Assembly (NCBI GenBank): GCA_026389415.1
Contig: JAPLHX010000192.1
Location: 1-25,557, forward strand
Length of the DNA stretch: 25,557 nt
Origin: Coprothermobacterota bacterium
GTDB taxonomy: Bacteria > Caldisericota > JANLFM01
Direction: 5' to 3'
In this document: positions 13,926 to 22,059 of the stretch, one piece after another
Layout of the letters: each line of letters begins with the position of its first letter
How positions within the stretch are numbered: the stretch's first letter is position 1
Made by a program: the position numbers and the translations under genes
Notes under the pieces: model-generated
What the model was told of the DNA's origin: nothing
The model's input: the letters and a program-made list of their open reading frames with translations, nothing else
The model's database searches: none

Positions 13926-15045
13926 GCTGAGCGATTCGCTCGGAAGCTTGCCAGATCTTTAATGGGGGGATTTGGCCTTCTTTGCACGCCGTAAAAAGGA
14001 TGTCTCTTGCCTTCCACGCGATCTCGTCATCGAAAGTTTGGCCGTTGTTGGAAAGGATCAACAAATCACAGCCGGCATTTACCGCCCGTACCAATGCTTC
14101 TGCGAACCCGAAATTCTGTACGATGGCCCCCATCTCCATATCGTCGGAAACAATCACGCCTTGGAATAGCAGGGTATTTCGGAGGAGGTTTTCGAGGAAG
14201 AGGGGGGAGAGTGTCGCCGGGTAAACTGGATCTACAGTCCGGTTCATCACATGAGCGGTCATCACCGCATCGGCCAACCCGGTCTCAATCAACTCCCGGT
14301 AAGGGATCAACTCTTCCGATTGCCAGCTATCGGTGACATCAACCAGGCCGAGATGGGAGTCCTGGCTGGAGCTGCCATGTCCTGGGAAGTGCTTGAGACA
14401 GGAAATGATGCGACTTTGGTGTAGTCCGCGGACAAAAGCGGCAGCATCCTGGGCAACCTGCTCGGGATCGGCGGAAAAGGAACGTCCCAAAGCGCCAATC
14501 ACCGGATTCTCCGGGTTGATATTCACATCCACCACTGGGGCGAAATCCCAGTTGATTCCTAGATCTGCCAGCTCCTGACCCAGTTGGTCGGCGGTTCGCT
14601 CGATTTGCTCCGCACTGCCCTGGCTTATCTCCTGGGCGCTAGGAATCTCCGGAAAACCGTATTTGGGTTTCAGCCGATTCACTTTTCCACCCTCCACATC
14701 GATCGCAATGAACAAAGGAGTGGGGGAACTACGCTGAAGGTCTCGGCTCAGGCGCTGAACCTGCCCCGGATTGACGATATTGCGAGGAAATGTCCGACCC
14801 GAAGGGACATCCAGGTCGTAGAGGACAACACCGCCGAGGTTGAGCTCGCGCAAGGCACGGATAATGGTGGCACTCTCGGTGACTTCGGTACCGCGGAATC
14901 CCACCAACAGCATTTGACCGATTCGCAGGCGCAGCTCTTGATCTGTCATTTCAGGTTGTGATTGGCGGAAAAAAAACACCCAAGACACTACAATGCTCAA
15001 CAAAACCGCAACTGCCAGGATCAATATAAGAATCCGTTGTTTCAC
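13882..15045 (-). CDS. glycoside hydrolase family 3 protein (NagZ-like beta-N-acetylhexosaminidase)
   Basis: A 387-residue GH3 N-domain enzyme, presumably acting on N-acetylglucosamine-containing cell-wall fragments. Residues 1-26 form one hydrophobic N-terminal segment, a signal anchor or uncleaved signal. The catalytic domain shows FIAIDVEGGKVNRL, FAPVVDVN, KHFPGHG (218-224) followed by DSHLG (the NagZ-type His-containing loop), and VSDDMEMGAI (near 299-308) with the nucleophilic Asp. The start is GTG 15045: it overlaps the upstream ogt stop as GTGA, and GGGGTGA lies about 5 bases before it. A longer in-frame start at 15078 overlaps ogt further and adds a basic leader. The 3' end overlaps the aberrant tail of gpmA; if gpmA ended at its family stop (13875) the genes would not overlap. 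Confidence 0.88.
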   Translation of the reverse strand: MKQRILILILAVAVLLSIVVSWVFFFRQSQPEMTDQELRLRIGQMLLVGFRGTEVTESATIIRALRELNLGGVVLYDLDVPSGRTFPRNIVNPGQVQRLSRDLQRSSPTPLFIAIDVEGGKVNRLKPKYGFPEIPSAQEISQGSAEQIERTADQLGQELADLGINWDFAPVVDVNINPENPVIGALGRSFSADPEQVAQDAAAFVRGLHQSRIISCLKHFPGHGSSSQDSHLGLVDVTDSWQSEELIPYRELIETGLADAVMTAHVMNRTVDPVYPATLSPLFLENLLRNTLLFQGVIVSDDMEMGAIVQNFGFAEALVRAVNAGCDLLILSNNGQTFDDEIAWKARDILFTACKEGQIPPLKIWQASERIAQLKQRYGLLASPPVP

Positions 15046-15308
15046 GTTTTCACCCCGATCGTATCGGCGTAGAACCAATGCTGGGGTCGAACGTGCCCAG
15101 CCGCGTCAAATGGAACGTCTTCTATTTCCAGCAGAGCCCTTTTCATGGATGCTCCACCCTGGTAGCCACCCAGAGTTCCGTCAGACCCAACAGTCCGGTG
15201 GCAGGGGATCAAAATCGGAAAGGGATTGTTAGCCAGGGCTTGTCCTACGGCTTGAGTAGCGCCTGGTTTTTCCAGCTGTCTGGCTAATAGTCCGTACGTG
15301 GTGACCAA
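15042..15308 (-). CDS. ogt: Ogt/MGMT DNA-binding domain, methylated-DNA-protein cysteine methyltransferase, 5'-truncated
   Basis: An 88-residue protein that is just the C-terminal catalytic domain of O6-alkylguanine-DNA alkyltransferases: VTTYGLLARQL (helix-turn-helix start), AVGQALANNPFPILIPCHR with the acceptor cysteine in PCHR, VGSDGTLGGYQGG and KRALLEIE. The cysteine is present, so it is not an ATL-type Trp variant. The domain normally begins about 12-15 residues earlier. Upstream codons AAVPRS continue the family (cf. IPxGxVTTYG) but run into an in-frame TAA at 15333-15335, and no ATG or GTG is available. TTG 15308 is the only start and lacks a good ribosome site. The 5' end is therefore probably lost or misassembled. 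It overlaps the GH3 gene by GTGA. Confidence 0.75.
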   Translation of the reverse strand: MVTTYGLLARQLEKPGATQAVGQALANNPFPILIPCHRTVGSDGTLGGYQGGASMKRALLEIEDVPFDAAGHVRPQHWFYADTIGVKT

Positions 15309-15726
15309 GCTGCGCGGTACTGCCGCCTCCGCTTACAATACTTGTCGCTGGCATGGGGAACAAATGTGCCAAGGCAGGGAATCCCGTGCAAATGAACCCT
15401 GCTCACCGCAAAAACAACGATGGAAATCTGTCGCGAGTTGCAGAACTTCCGGCACAGAATACTTCTGAGCTGAAGGATAATAAGAGAGAAGCTTTGTCAA
15501 CGCCGTAACGTTCGATTCCGGCAAAAACACGCGTCAAATCCTGGGGAATTCCGGATCCTGCCAAAGCAGCCCAAGAAGCACAAAGGGAGATTGGCAGAGC
15601 CAATAGAAACAAGATGTGATAGATGAGATCGATCGATTCATCTCATTTTCCCGACCACGCGCAACGAAAAAGGCTTGAACCTGTCGGATGAATTCCATTC
15701 AATCAGAACACCATTTGGGCGAGTTC
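15309..15726. other. 418-base region without a supported gene; two weak minus-strand ORFs
   Basis: Two overlapping minus-strand frames are open: 15612-15403, which starts with a hydrophobic signal-like stretch, and 15530-15333, which ends in a CFCG...HICSPC cysteine/histidine pattern like a small zinc ribbon. The second is in frame with ogt and separated from it by one TAA. Neither is recognised, and starts and ribosome sites are poor. A TTGACA with a TATCCT 15 bases on (minus strand, near 15500-15475) is a possible weak promoter. The region may be the debris of the missing ogt 5' end plus another gene. Confidence 0.4.
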
Positions 15727-17247
15727 CTAGACAACCTTTGGTGGAAAAAGCTGGTCCGCCAGGTCGCATTCCCGTTGCCATAACCCTTGACCGGCGCGGA
15801 TCGGATCACCAAACTCCAGGTAGGACCCATGGCCATCGTAGGAAGGCCATGTCAGACGGCCGTTGCCATTGGGATTTCCGCTCTCGGCAAATGCCAGCCA
15901 ATAATCCATCATCGTGCGCGATAGTTCCTGGTCTGATTCACCGTAGCCCAATGTCCGGTCCACTCCGCCAAACACATAGGGGATCTCTGCGCCATGGTGT
16001 ACAGCCCACCGCCTGCCTTCTTCAGTGGGTGGACAGTGCGAAAATTGGTAAAGAAAGGCAGGGACCCCTAGCTTCCGCATCGAATCGGCCGCGAAACGGG
16101 CAGGTGCCATAAACTCCAGCAGGGTGATCAGCCGATCGAGTGACTGGAATACCTCCTCCCGGTTCCGAGCGGGGTACAACCCAAGCAATTCAGCAGCCCG
16201 ATTCCCGGCGACCAACCGTAGCAATACCCGATAGCGCAAAGGGGAATTTACGGGTGCGAATTCGCGGAAAAGCGTCCCTTCGTCTAGGTTAATACCGATC
16301 AGCAATGGAACTGGTTCTTGAACTCCGCGAGCGAAACGCGATGCAGGGTTCTCTGGTAGTACCCAGCCATCGACTACCGGACCGAGCATACTGACGTTGC
16401 GGAAGAGCTGCAGGCCAGAATGGGCAGTTGCTAGGATTTGTTCGGCTGATCGGGATCGCATCGCTATTAGAGACTCCCTTTCCCTCGTGCAGCCGAGTCT
16501 TGCGGATATCCGGTCCCAGACTTCGTACGCATGCTCTAAGGCTGTATATCTTCCGGGCCGAACAGGCACCCAGTCTCCCACAGGCCCCCCGCTTTGAGCA
16601 ATGACGCGATGGAATAAACCGGAAGCCAAAGGGCTGGCCATCAACCGACAAGCACTGAACGCTCCCGCTGACTCGCCAAAGATGGTCACACGCTGTGGGT
16701 CCCCACCGAAACCCTCAACATTTTCCTGGATCCAGCGTAGAGCTTCCACCTGGTCGAGCAGCCCGTAATTGCCGGAGGAGTGATGGGGCGACTCTGCGGC
16801 TAGTAAGGGGCTGGCTAAGAAACCGAATGGCCCCAGCCGATAGTTGATAGTGACCACGACCGCACCGCGACGGGCAAGGGGAGATCCATTATAGATGGAC
16901 TGAGAACCCGCTCCGAGGTAGAAGGCGCCACCGTGAATCCAGACCATTACCGGCAGTTTCTCCCCCATCCGGCAACTGGGGGTCCAGATGTTTAGGAATA
17001 AACAATCTTCGCTCGTATCGGCTGCATTGATGTTGGGCCCGAACGATGAGAGGGGTTGGGGACAGGCTTTACCGAAGTTATGACAGGAACGCTGTTGGAC
17101 CCAAGCCTTGGGTGGCCCAGTGGGCTGCCAGCGAAGATCGCCCGTCGGTGTTGAGGCATAAGGAATTCCCAGGAATCTGTACAATCCATCGCATTCCCGT
17201 CCAATGACGGGACCATACGCGGTTTGAACAACTGGATCGTGTGACAT
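15727..17247 (-). CDS. type-B carboxylesterase / lipase (alpha/beta hydrolase)
   Basis: A 506-residue carboxylesterase, close to the usual 490-550. Landmarks in order: FLGIPYA (25-31), SEDCLFLNIWTP (79-90), the oxyanion-hole HGGAFYLG (105-112), the nucleophile elbow GESAG with Ser193, the acidic residue in NLDEGTLF (Glu323) and the catalytic His418 in HHGAEIPYVFGG. No signal peptide is visible, so it is likely cytoplasmic, like the para-nitrobenzyl esterases of Bacillus. It hydrolyses carboxylic esters; the natural substrate is unknown. GGGAG lies shortly before the ATG. No operon partner is evident: the next gene downstream is over 400 bases away. Confidence 0.92.
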   Translation of the reverse strand: MSHDPVVQTAYGPVIGRECDGLYRFLGIPYASTPTGDLRWQPTGPPKAWVQQRSCHNFGKACPQPLSSFGPNINAADTSEDCLFLNIWTPSCRMGEKLPVMVWIHGGAFYLGAGSQSIYNGSPLARRGAVVVTINYRLGPFGFLASPLLAAESPHHSSGNYGLLDQVEALRWIQENVEGFGGDPQRVTIFGESAGAFSACRLMASPLASGLFHRVIAQSGGPVGDWVPVRPGRYTALEHAYEVWDRISARLGCTRERESLIAMRSRSAEQILATAHSGLQLFRNVSMLGPVVDGWVLPENPASRFARGVQEPVPLLIGINLDEGTLFREFAPVNSPLRYRVLLRLVAGNRAAELLGLYPARNREEVFQSLDRLITLLEFMAPARFAADSMRKLGVPAFLYQFSHCPPTEEGRRWAVHHGAEIPYVFGGVDRTLGYGESDQELSRTMMDYWLAFAESGNPNGNGRLTWPSYDGHGSYLEFGDPIRAGQGLWQRECDLADQLFPPKVV

Positions 17248-17333
17248 TGAGCTCCCTACAGTACGAATGATCTTAGCGGTCTTACTACCGCGGAATCAGT
17301 ATAGCACTGGGAAAAAGCAGAGAACAGCGGAGT

Positions 17334-17777
17334 CTACAGCTCGATTTTTTGCTTCAGCCAAAGAATCACCACATATTGACCAAAAAAGAAAAAATAGGGA
17401 ACCAGCGCTGCGCCGAATCCACGAAAGGGATTCTTCCACAAAAAGCTAAGACCGGCTGATATCACCAACATCACTACAAAGATAACAACCCCATTGTTGG
17501 TGAGAAACGTGAGCAGGCGTATTGCGGCACCCCCGCCCCATTTCAACAGGACGAAAGCTGCAATGAGCCCCATCGCCTCTCCCCCGGCAGCACCCATCCA
17601 GAGCAACGGTTCTTTTTGGGCGAATCCGACCGCAATGACTGCCAGAAACACCAATGCCAATGCGATCGTGGCAAGTTTACCCTTGGCCCGGATCGATTTG
17701 CGTTCCCTCTCTCTGAGTTCTTTCTTGGAGAGGTTGCCCTTAGGCGGCTTTAGCGGATTGAGAAAGTCCAGTAACAT
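17334..17777 (-). CDS. small multi-pass membrane protein, unknown function
   Basis: A 147-residue protein with a strongly basic N-terminal segment (residues ~12-34, KKELRERERKSIRAKGK) and four predicted hydrophobic segments (about 35-53, 58-80, 95-113, 121-140). The third and fourth contain VVIFVVMLVISAG and YFFFFGQYVVILWL. I do not recognise a family. There is no Shine-Dalgarno site before the ATG. Instead a promoter (-35 TTGTCG, -10 TATAAA) lies so close that the mRNA would start within a few bases of the ATG. Confidence 0.6.
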   Translation of the reverse strand: MLLDFLNPLKPPKGNLSKKELRERERKSIRAKGKLATIALALVFLAVIAVGFAQKEPLLWMGAAGGEAMGLIAAFVLLKWGGGAAIRLLTFLTNNGVVIFVVMLVISAGLSFLWKNPFRGFGAALVPYFFFFGQYVVILWLKQKIEL

Positions 17778-17786
17778 AGGGTGCAG

Positions 17787-17814
17787 TTTATACCGATTCG
17801 CTTGATCGCGACAA
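17787..17814 (-). promoter_or_regulatory. promoter of the small membrane protein gene, apparently leaderless
   Basis: On the minus strand, TTGTCG (17814-17809) and TATAAA (17792-17787) are 16 bases apart. The ATG at 17777 is only 9 bases past the -10, so the transcript would begin at or next to the start codon. This explains the lack of a ribosome-binding site. Confidence 0.45.
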
Positions 17815-17906
17815 GATTAGGAATCCCCACGTACAAGTGGCAGGACCTGATAAAGGAAATGACAGGGAGTGAACGAGACCGCCATTCCCCTATAGAAGGG
17901 AGTACC

Positions 17907-17945
17907 ATGAAGGGACATTTCACCATAGCCGGGGGAGCGATGTGA
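17907..17945 (+). CDS. 12-residue leader peptide ORF upstream of the MFS exporter
   Basis: ATG 17907 follows a good GAAGGGAG ribosome site at proper spacing and encodes MKGHFTIAGGAM, ending at TGA 17943-17945, 7 bases before the GTG start of the exporter. The exporter itself has a weak start context, as its G-rich site lies about 15 bases upstream. This layout suggests translational coupling or ribosome-stalling control, as known for leader peptides of some drug-resistance genes (inference). Confidence 0.4.
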   Translation: MKGHFTIAGGAM

Positions 17946-17952
17946 CAATCAA

Positions 17953-19179
17953 GTGATTTCCCAAGGGACTCTGCAGCGTACATTTGCAGCACTACAACAT
18001 CCGAATTATCGGTTGTGGTTCATTGGGCAAACGGTTTCGCTCTTTGGCTCCTGGATGCAATCCACCGCTCAAGGATTCCTAGTCTATCAACTGACTCACT
18101 CCTCAGCCTATTTGGGTTATGTAGCGTTTGCCTCCGGGTTGCCGATATGGTTGTTCATGCTTTTCGCGGGCGTGGTGGCGGACCGTATGCCGAGGCGGAC
18201 GCTGCTTATGATCACGCAGACCGGTATGATGATCCTGGCATTTCTTCTGACAGCCCTGACCTTCTCCGGATTGGTACAACCCTGGCATATTGTGGTCCTG
18301 GCATTTTTCCTTGGATTGGCGAATGCCTTTGATGCGCCGGCCCGACTGGCATTTGTGATGGAATTGGTCAATCGTGACGATTTGACGAACGCTATTGCCC
18401 TCAACGCCACCATGTTCAATCTGGCAACAGCAGTCGGGCCGGCAGTTGCTGGTTTGACGTACGCCGCTTTTGGTCCGGGATGGTGTTTTCTTCTGAATGG
18501 GATTTCATTTCTCGCGGTAATCGGCGCTTTATTGCGAATGAGGCTAAAGTCATTTGTTCCGCAAGAACGAAAGAGCTCCGCGCTCTTCGATTTGCGCGAA
18601 GGCCTTCGTTTCGTGTTCTCACAATCCGCAGTACGCACGATCATGCTCTTCGTGGCGGTTTTTAGCCTATTTGGCATATCCTTTATCACCCTTTTCCCGG
18701 CATGGGCAGTGATGGTTCTGGGCGGAAACGCTACCACCAATGGATTGCTGCAATCCGCCCGCGGGCTTGGTGCTTTGATTAGCGCACTGACCTTGGCCTC
18801 GATGTCCCGGACTCTCTTCAAGGGAAGGAGCTTCACGATTGGGACTTTTGCCTTCCCTCTTTGCTTGTTGTTGTTTTCATTCATGGTGTGGTTGCCGCTT
18901 TCCTTGCTCGCCCTGGTGGCCTTGGGAGCAGCACAAATATTAATTATGAACCTGGCCAACAACTTCCTGCAGACATTGTCTCCTGACGCCCTTCGCGGTC
19001 GGGTGATGAGCGTGTTTAGTCTTTTATTCTTTGGTTTTATGCCAATTGGCGGATTGTTAACCGGAGGTTTGGCGGATCAGATTGGAGAACCTTTGACCGT
19101 AATGGCGGGTGGTTCGATTGTCCTGTTGATGGCCGCACTGGTCTATCTCTTTCAGCCTAGAATACGCTCCCTGCGCTAG
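17953..19179 (+). CDS. MFS exporter, EntS/DHA3-like (MFS_3 family)
   Basis: A 408-residue major facilitator with about 12 membrane helices. The N-terminus (FAALQHPNYRLWFIGQ, then SLFGSWMQSTAQGFLVYQLT) is the recognisable opening of the MFS_3/EntS-like family. The loop between helices 2 and 3 reads GVVADRMPRR, the MFS motif A (GxxxDRxxRR), and ANAFDAPARLAFVMELV is typical of the family. DALRGRVMS lies in the C-terminal half near helix 11. These proteins export siderophores, macrolides or other small molecules; the substrate is unknown. The only usable start is GTG 17953, because a TAG lies in frame at 17926. Confidence 0.85.
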   Translation: MISQGTLQRTFAALQHPNYRLWFIGQTVSLFGSWMQSTAQGFLVYQLTHSSAYLGYVAFASGLPIWLFMLFAGVVADRMPRRTLLMITQTGMMILAFLLTALTFSGLVQPWHIVVLAFFLGLANAFDAPARLAFVMELVNRDDLTNAIALNATMFNLATAVGPAVAGLTYAAFGPGWCFLLNGISFLAVIGALLRMRLKSFVPQERKSSALFDLREGLRFVFSQSAVRTIMLFVAVFSLFGISFITLFPAWAVMVLGGNATTNGLLQSARGLGALISALTLASMSRTLFKGRSFTIGTFAFPLCLLLFSFMVWLPLSLLALVALGAAQILIMNLANNFLQTLSPDALRGRVMSVFSLLFFGFMPIGGLLTGGLADQIGEPLTVMAGGSIVLLMAALVYLFQPRIRSLR

Positions 19180-19233
19180 GGCCAAGATTGGTGAAACCAG
19201 AGAGAATCAAGAGCGGACTCCAGATAGCAAACG

Positions 19234-21081
19234 ATGGGTGCGCTCCTTGGTTTCGACTCACTCTCTTTGGGATTGGTCTATAGTATTTCCATGCCTGCTA
19301 GCGCTCACTATTCAGGGGAAGCAAATAAAAGGAACAGAACAGCTTTCCGGCTCCGGCCGGATTTTAGCTGGATCATCATGGGCCCCCTTGTATTTCTTGG
19401 TATTGGTTTTTTCTATCTGGAGCTGCTAGCTCCCAATCTACTCTTTTGGCAACATTGGTTTCTTGCTTTGATAATTTTTCTCTTGGTTCTCCTATCCCAA
19501 CTCGGGCATGCACTGGCCCATTTATGGATGGCAAAGGCTATTGGCCAAGAACCTCCCCTGGTTCTAAAGGTTGCATTCTGGGGTGATCTTGCTCAATCGT
19601 GGTCCTCCTCCGGTCTCGATTGGAAGGAGGCAGTTTCTGCCATGGCTGGGCTGGTATTTCAGATCGCCCTCGGTTTCGTTTGCTTCCTGTTGTGGGATCG
19701 TCAAATTGGTCCTTGGTTCAACCTGATAACAGGTTTTGGCGCTGTCTGGAACTTGTGCATGGCACTGTTGAACCTTGCACCCGGTTTTCCTTTGGATGGA
19801 GGGAGGGTGACCCGCTGTTTGGGTGTGTATGCCGGGATCCCCGTAAACCCCTCCCATCGGTTTTCTCTTTGGCTGGGCCGACTTCTGGTCGCGGGACTTG
19901 TCGGTTGGGGTCTCGCCCTCATTGTTCAACACGCTCGTTTTGGCGTAGAAACGGGAGCCGTTTGTGTAGGGCTTGCCTTGCTATTGCTCTGGGGATCCCG
20001 TCCCCTAGAAGCGGATCCAAAGGATCCCACCGAGAGCACCCTGACGACTCCAGCCAACCGAATACGCTTCATCCGCTTACGAAAAGCGTTGGCCATCCTG
20101 CTTGTGCTTGTCCTGGCATTGGCTTCTGCCATGCTCTTGCCTACGACCAATGGCCTGGAGGGTCCAGGCGCAGCGCTTCCGGTAGAGCCGATGGTTATTC
20201 TCCCGACAGAGGTAGTTCATATCAAGGCGGGCCAATTTCTCTTGACTTCTGTGTATTCGCAAACCCCACTCCTGCTCGGACAATACCTGTACGGTGTACT
20301 AAACCCATTCATTCAAATCGTACCACCGGAGCACATCGTACCGCCCGATACCACGCCGCAAGAACTACTGCAGCGAAGCATCACCCAGTTGGACGAAAGC
20401 GAACTGATAGCGCAAGTGGTTGGCCTACGTTTGGCAGGCTATTCGGTGCCACTCCGGGGAGAAGGAGCTCTTGTTCTCGCACTGTCCGAAGGCAGTCCCG
20501 CGCAACGAACATTGCAAGTGGGGGATCTGATCCGCGCCCTGGACAGTAAACCTACTTTAACCGCGGATGCCCTTGTGTCGGAAATCCAGAACCATCAACC
20601 GGGCGACCCGGTGAACCTATCGATTCTGCGCAACCAGAAGGAGATGACGGTTACCGTTCTGCTGGTTGGCTCTCAGGAAGGGAAGGCCAAACTCGGAGTC
20701 AGCGTGCAAACCGACCATCTATCGGCTGAATTTCCCCTTCCCATTCAGTTGTCGCCACAAAAGATCATAGGAGGACCCTCAGCCGGTTTGATGTTTACGA
20801 TCACTATTTATGATCTACTCACTCCGGGTGACCTCAAACAGGGACGAATAATAGCGGGCACGGGCAGGATCGATTTGGCAGGGAACGTCGGTCCGATCGG
20901 TGGTGTCCGCTACAAGGTAGTGGCAGCAGAGGAAGCTGGTGCCACGATATTCCTTTGTCCGACGGAAAACCTCGCGGACGCCCGCGCTGCAGCTCGCTCG
21001 ATTCAAGTGATTGAAGTTCGAACGGCCCAGCAAGCGATTGATTTCCTCCAGGACGGCTATCCCGGTATCCCGAGTCCTTAG
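19234..21081 (+). CDS. fusion protein: pseudo site-2-protease (M50-like) membrane domain + PDZ + Lon-type (S16) protease
   Basis: A 615-residue protein with two normally separate halves. Residues ~45-255 form a multi-helix M50/S2P-like domain: SQLGHALAH (88-96) stands at the HExxH site and NLAPGFPLDGGRV (180-192) is an intact second motif with Asp188. At the first motif Ser replaces the first His and Gln replaces the catalytic Glu, so this half is probably inactive. A second membrane segment (~282-303) leads into a YlbL-like part: a PDZ domain (~395-480) and a Lon proteolytic domain with GGPSAGLMF (catalytic Ser516), PGDLKQGRIIAGTG, and GGVRYKVVAA (Lys561); the Ser-Lys dyad is intact. YlbL-type proteases are membrane-anchored and cut extracytoplasmic peptides. 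The start is uncertain (ATG 19234 or 19291), as no good ribosome site precedes either. Confidence 0.85.
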   Translation: MGALLGFDSLSLGLVYSISMPASAHYSGEANKRNRTAFRLRPDFSWIIMGPLVFLGIGFFYLELLAPNLLFWQHWFLALIIFLLVLLSQLGHALAHLWMAKAIGQEPPLVLKVAFWGDLAQSWSSSGLDWKEAVSAMAGLVFQIALGFVCFLLWDRQIGPWFNLITGFGAVWNLCMALLNLAPGFPLDGGRVTRCLGVYAGIPVNPSHRFSLWLGRLLVAGLVGWGLALIVQHARFGVETGAVCVGLALLLLWGSRPLEADPKDPTESTLTTPANRIRFIRLRKALAILLVLVLALASAMLLPTTNGLEGPGAALPVEPMVILPTEVVHIKAGQFLLTSVYSQTPLLLGQYLYGVLNPFIQIVPPEHIVPPDTTPQELLQRSITQLDESELIAQVVGLRLAGYSVPLRGEGALVLALSEGSPAQRTLQVGDLIRALDSKPTLTADALVSEIQNHQPGDPVNLSILRNQKEMTVTVLLVGSQEGKAKLGVSVQTDHLSAEFPLPIQLSPQKIIGGPSAGLMFTITIYDLLTPGDLKQGRIIAGTGRIDLAGNVGPIGGVRYKVVAAEEAGATIFLCPTENLADARAAARSIQVIEVRTAQQAIDFLQDGYPGIPSP

Positions 21082-21959
21082 CGACTGCGGTGAACCAGAT
21101 AGATGCCGGTTAGCACAATCAGTCCGGAAAAAGCTTGCCAACCACCGATAGCTTCACCCAGTAAAGGCCAGGCCAGGAGGGCGGTCAAAACAGGTTGACC
21201 CAGCATGGTCGGTGCGACAATCGATGCGGGGAGGTAGCCCAATGCGTAATTGATGGCAAGGTATCCTGCGACCTGTGAGAACAAACCGGCAGCTACGAAG
21301 TTCAGCCAGGCCATGCCTGCGTAACCATCCAGGGGTTGGCCAAATATCAATACGGAAAAAAACAGAACCACTGTGGAACTGGCTGTTGCGATCCAGAACG
21401 ATTCCAAGGAATCCAAAGAAGCGCGGACACTCTGGGTGAACAGGTAATACCCTCCGTAGAAAAACCCAGCTGCTAGTCCGAGCAGAGAACCAAGGCCAAA
21501 GTTCGCGCTTTTTAAGGAATCTAAGCCAAGGATTGACCCTGCGCCGAATACTGCCAGAACTACGCCAACCCAGAAAAGGGGTTTGGGTCGCTGATGAAAG
21601 AGGAACAACGCTCCCAACCCCACCCACAAGGGAGCGGTGTTGGCCAGGATGGTTGGGTTTGTCACTCCGCTGACCATGATCCCGGTGGTCCATAAACCTA
21701 TATCCAGTGCGAAAAAAATGCCACCGCCGACCGCAGTCAAAACAGCTCGGCGGGGAAGCCCACCCTTGGCCCTTACTTGCCGGAAAAATGGCCAAGCCAT
21801 CACCACTGTGGCGATAGCCATCCGGTAAAAGCTGGAAACCAGCCCCGGAGCTCCCGCCCATTTGACAAAAAGACCGGAAAAGCCCAGGGCGAAGACACCG
21901 ATGATCAGAGCGAGAATCACGGTCCAGGGAAGGCGAGAGCGATTGTCAGCGATACCCAT
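21078..21959 (-). CDS. EamA/DMT-superfamily transporter
   Basis: About 293 residues with ten hydrophobic segments arranged as two EamA repeats. The first repeat includes VSSFYRMAIATVVM and SGVTNPTILANTAPLWVGLGALF. The second ends with NYALGYLPASIVAPTMLGQPVLTALLAWPLLGE (in pieces), the classic DMT signature of a 10-helix drug/metabolite transporter. Substrate unknown. The start is unsure: ATG 21959 has no adjacent Shine-Dalgarno site, while a TTG at 21992 is in frame further upstream. Its stop overlaps the end of the convergent pseudo-S2P/Lon gene by 4 bases. Confidence 0.85.
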   Translation of the reverse strand: MGIADNRSRLPWTVILALIIGVFALGFSGLFVKWAGAPGLVSSFYRMAIATVVMAWPFFRQVRAKGGLPRRAVLTAVGGGIFFALDIGLWTTGIMVSGVTNPTILANTAPLWVGLGALFLFHQRPKPLFWVGVVLAVFGAGSILGLDSLKSANFGLGSLLGLAAGFFYGGYYLFTQSVRASLDSLESFWIATASSTVVLFFSVLIFGQPLDGYAGMAWLNFVAAGLFSQVAGYLAINYALGYLPASIVAPTMLGQPVLTALLAWPLLGEAIGGWQAFSGLIVLTGIYLVHRSR

Positions 21960-22010
21960 GCTAAAACGGAAGTCTAAACTTCGCCCCTCCAACTGGCAAC
22001 TTTCAATCCC

Positions 22011-22053
22011 TGTGGAAACAATTGGATAACATTGTGGAAAAACCTGTGGAAAG
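22011..22053 (-). repeat. three TTTCCACA copies (DnaA-box-like) in the transporter/yqeG gap
   Basis: On the minus strand TTTCCACA occurs three times in the same orientation (plus-strand TGTGGAAA at 22011, 22033 and 22045). The middle copy as a nonamer, TTTTCCACA, differs from the DnaA box TTATCCACA at one base; the others differ at two. Spacings are 22 and 12 bases. They lie between yqeG and the transporter gene and could be regulatory or incidental. Confidence 0.4.
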
Positions 22054-22059
22054 TGTCAG

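Noticed and set aside
18117..18962. Minus-strand ORF of 281 residues opposite the MFS gene
   Set aside because: Antisense shadow rich in Lys, Arg and Thr; the plus strand carries the membrane helices and motif A.
19599..20549. Plus-strand ORF of 316 residues overlapping the pseudo-S2P/Lon gene
   Set aside because: Out-of-frame Arg/Pro/Ser/Gly-rich shadow; the motifs lie in the 19234-21081 frame.
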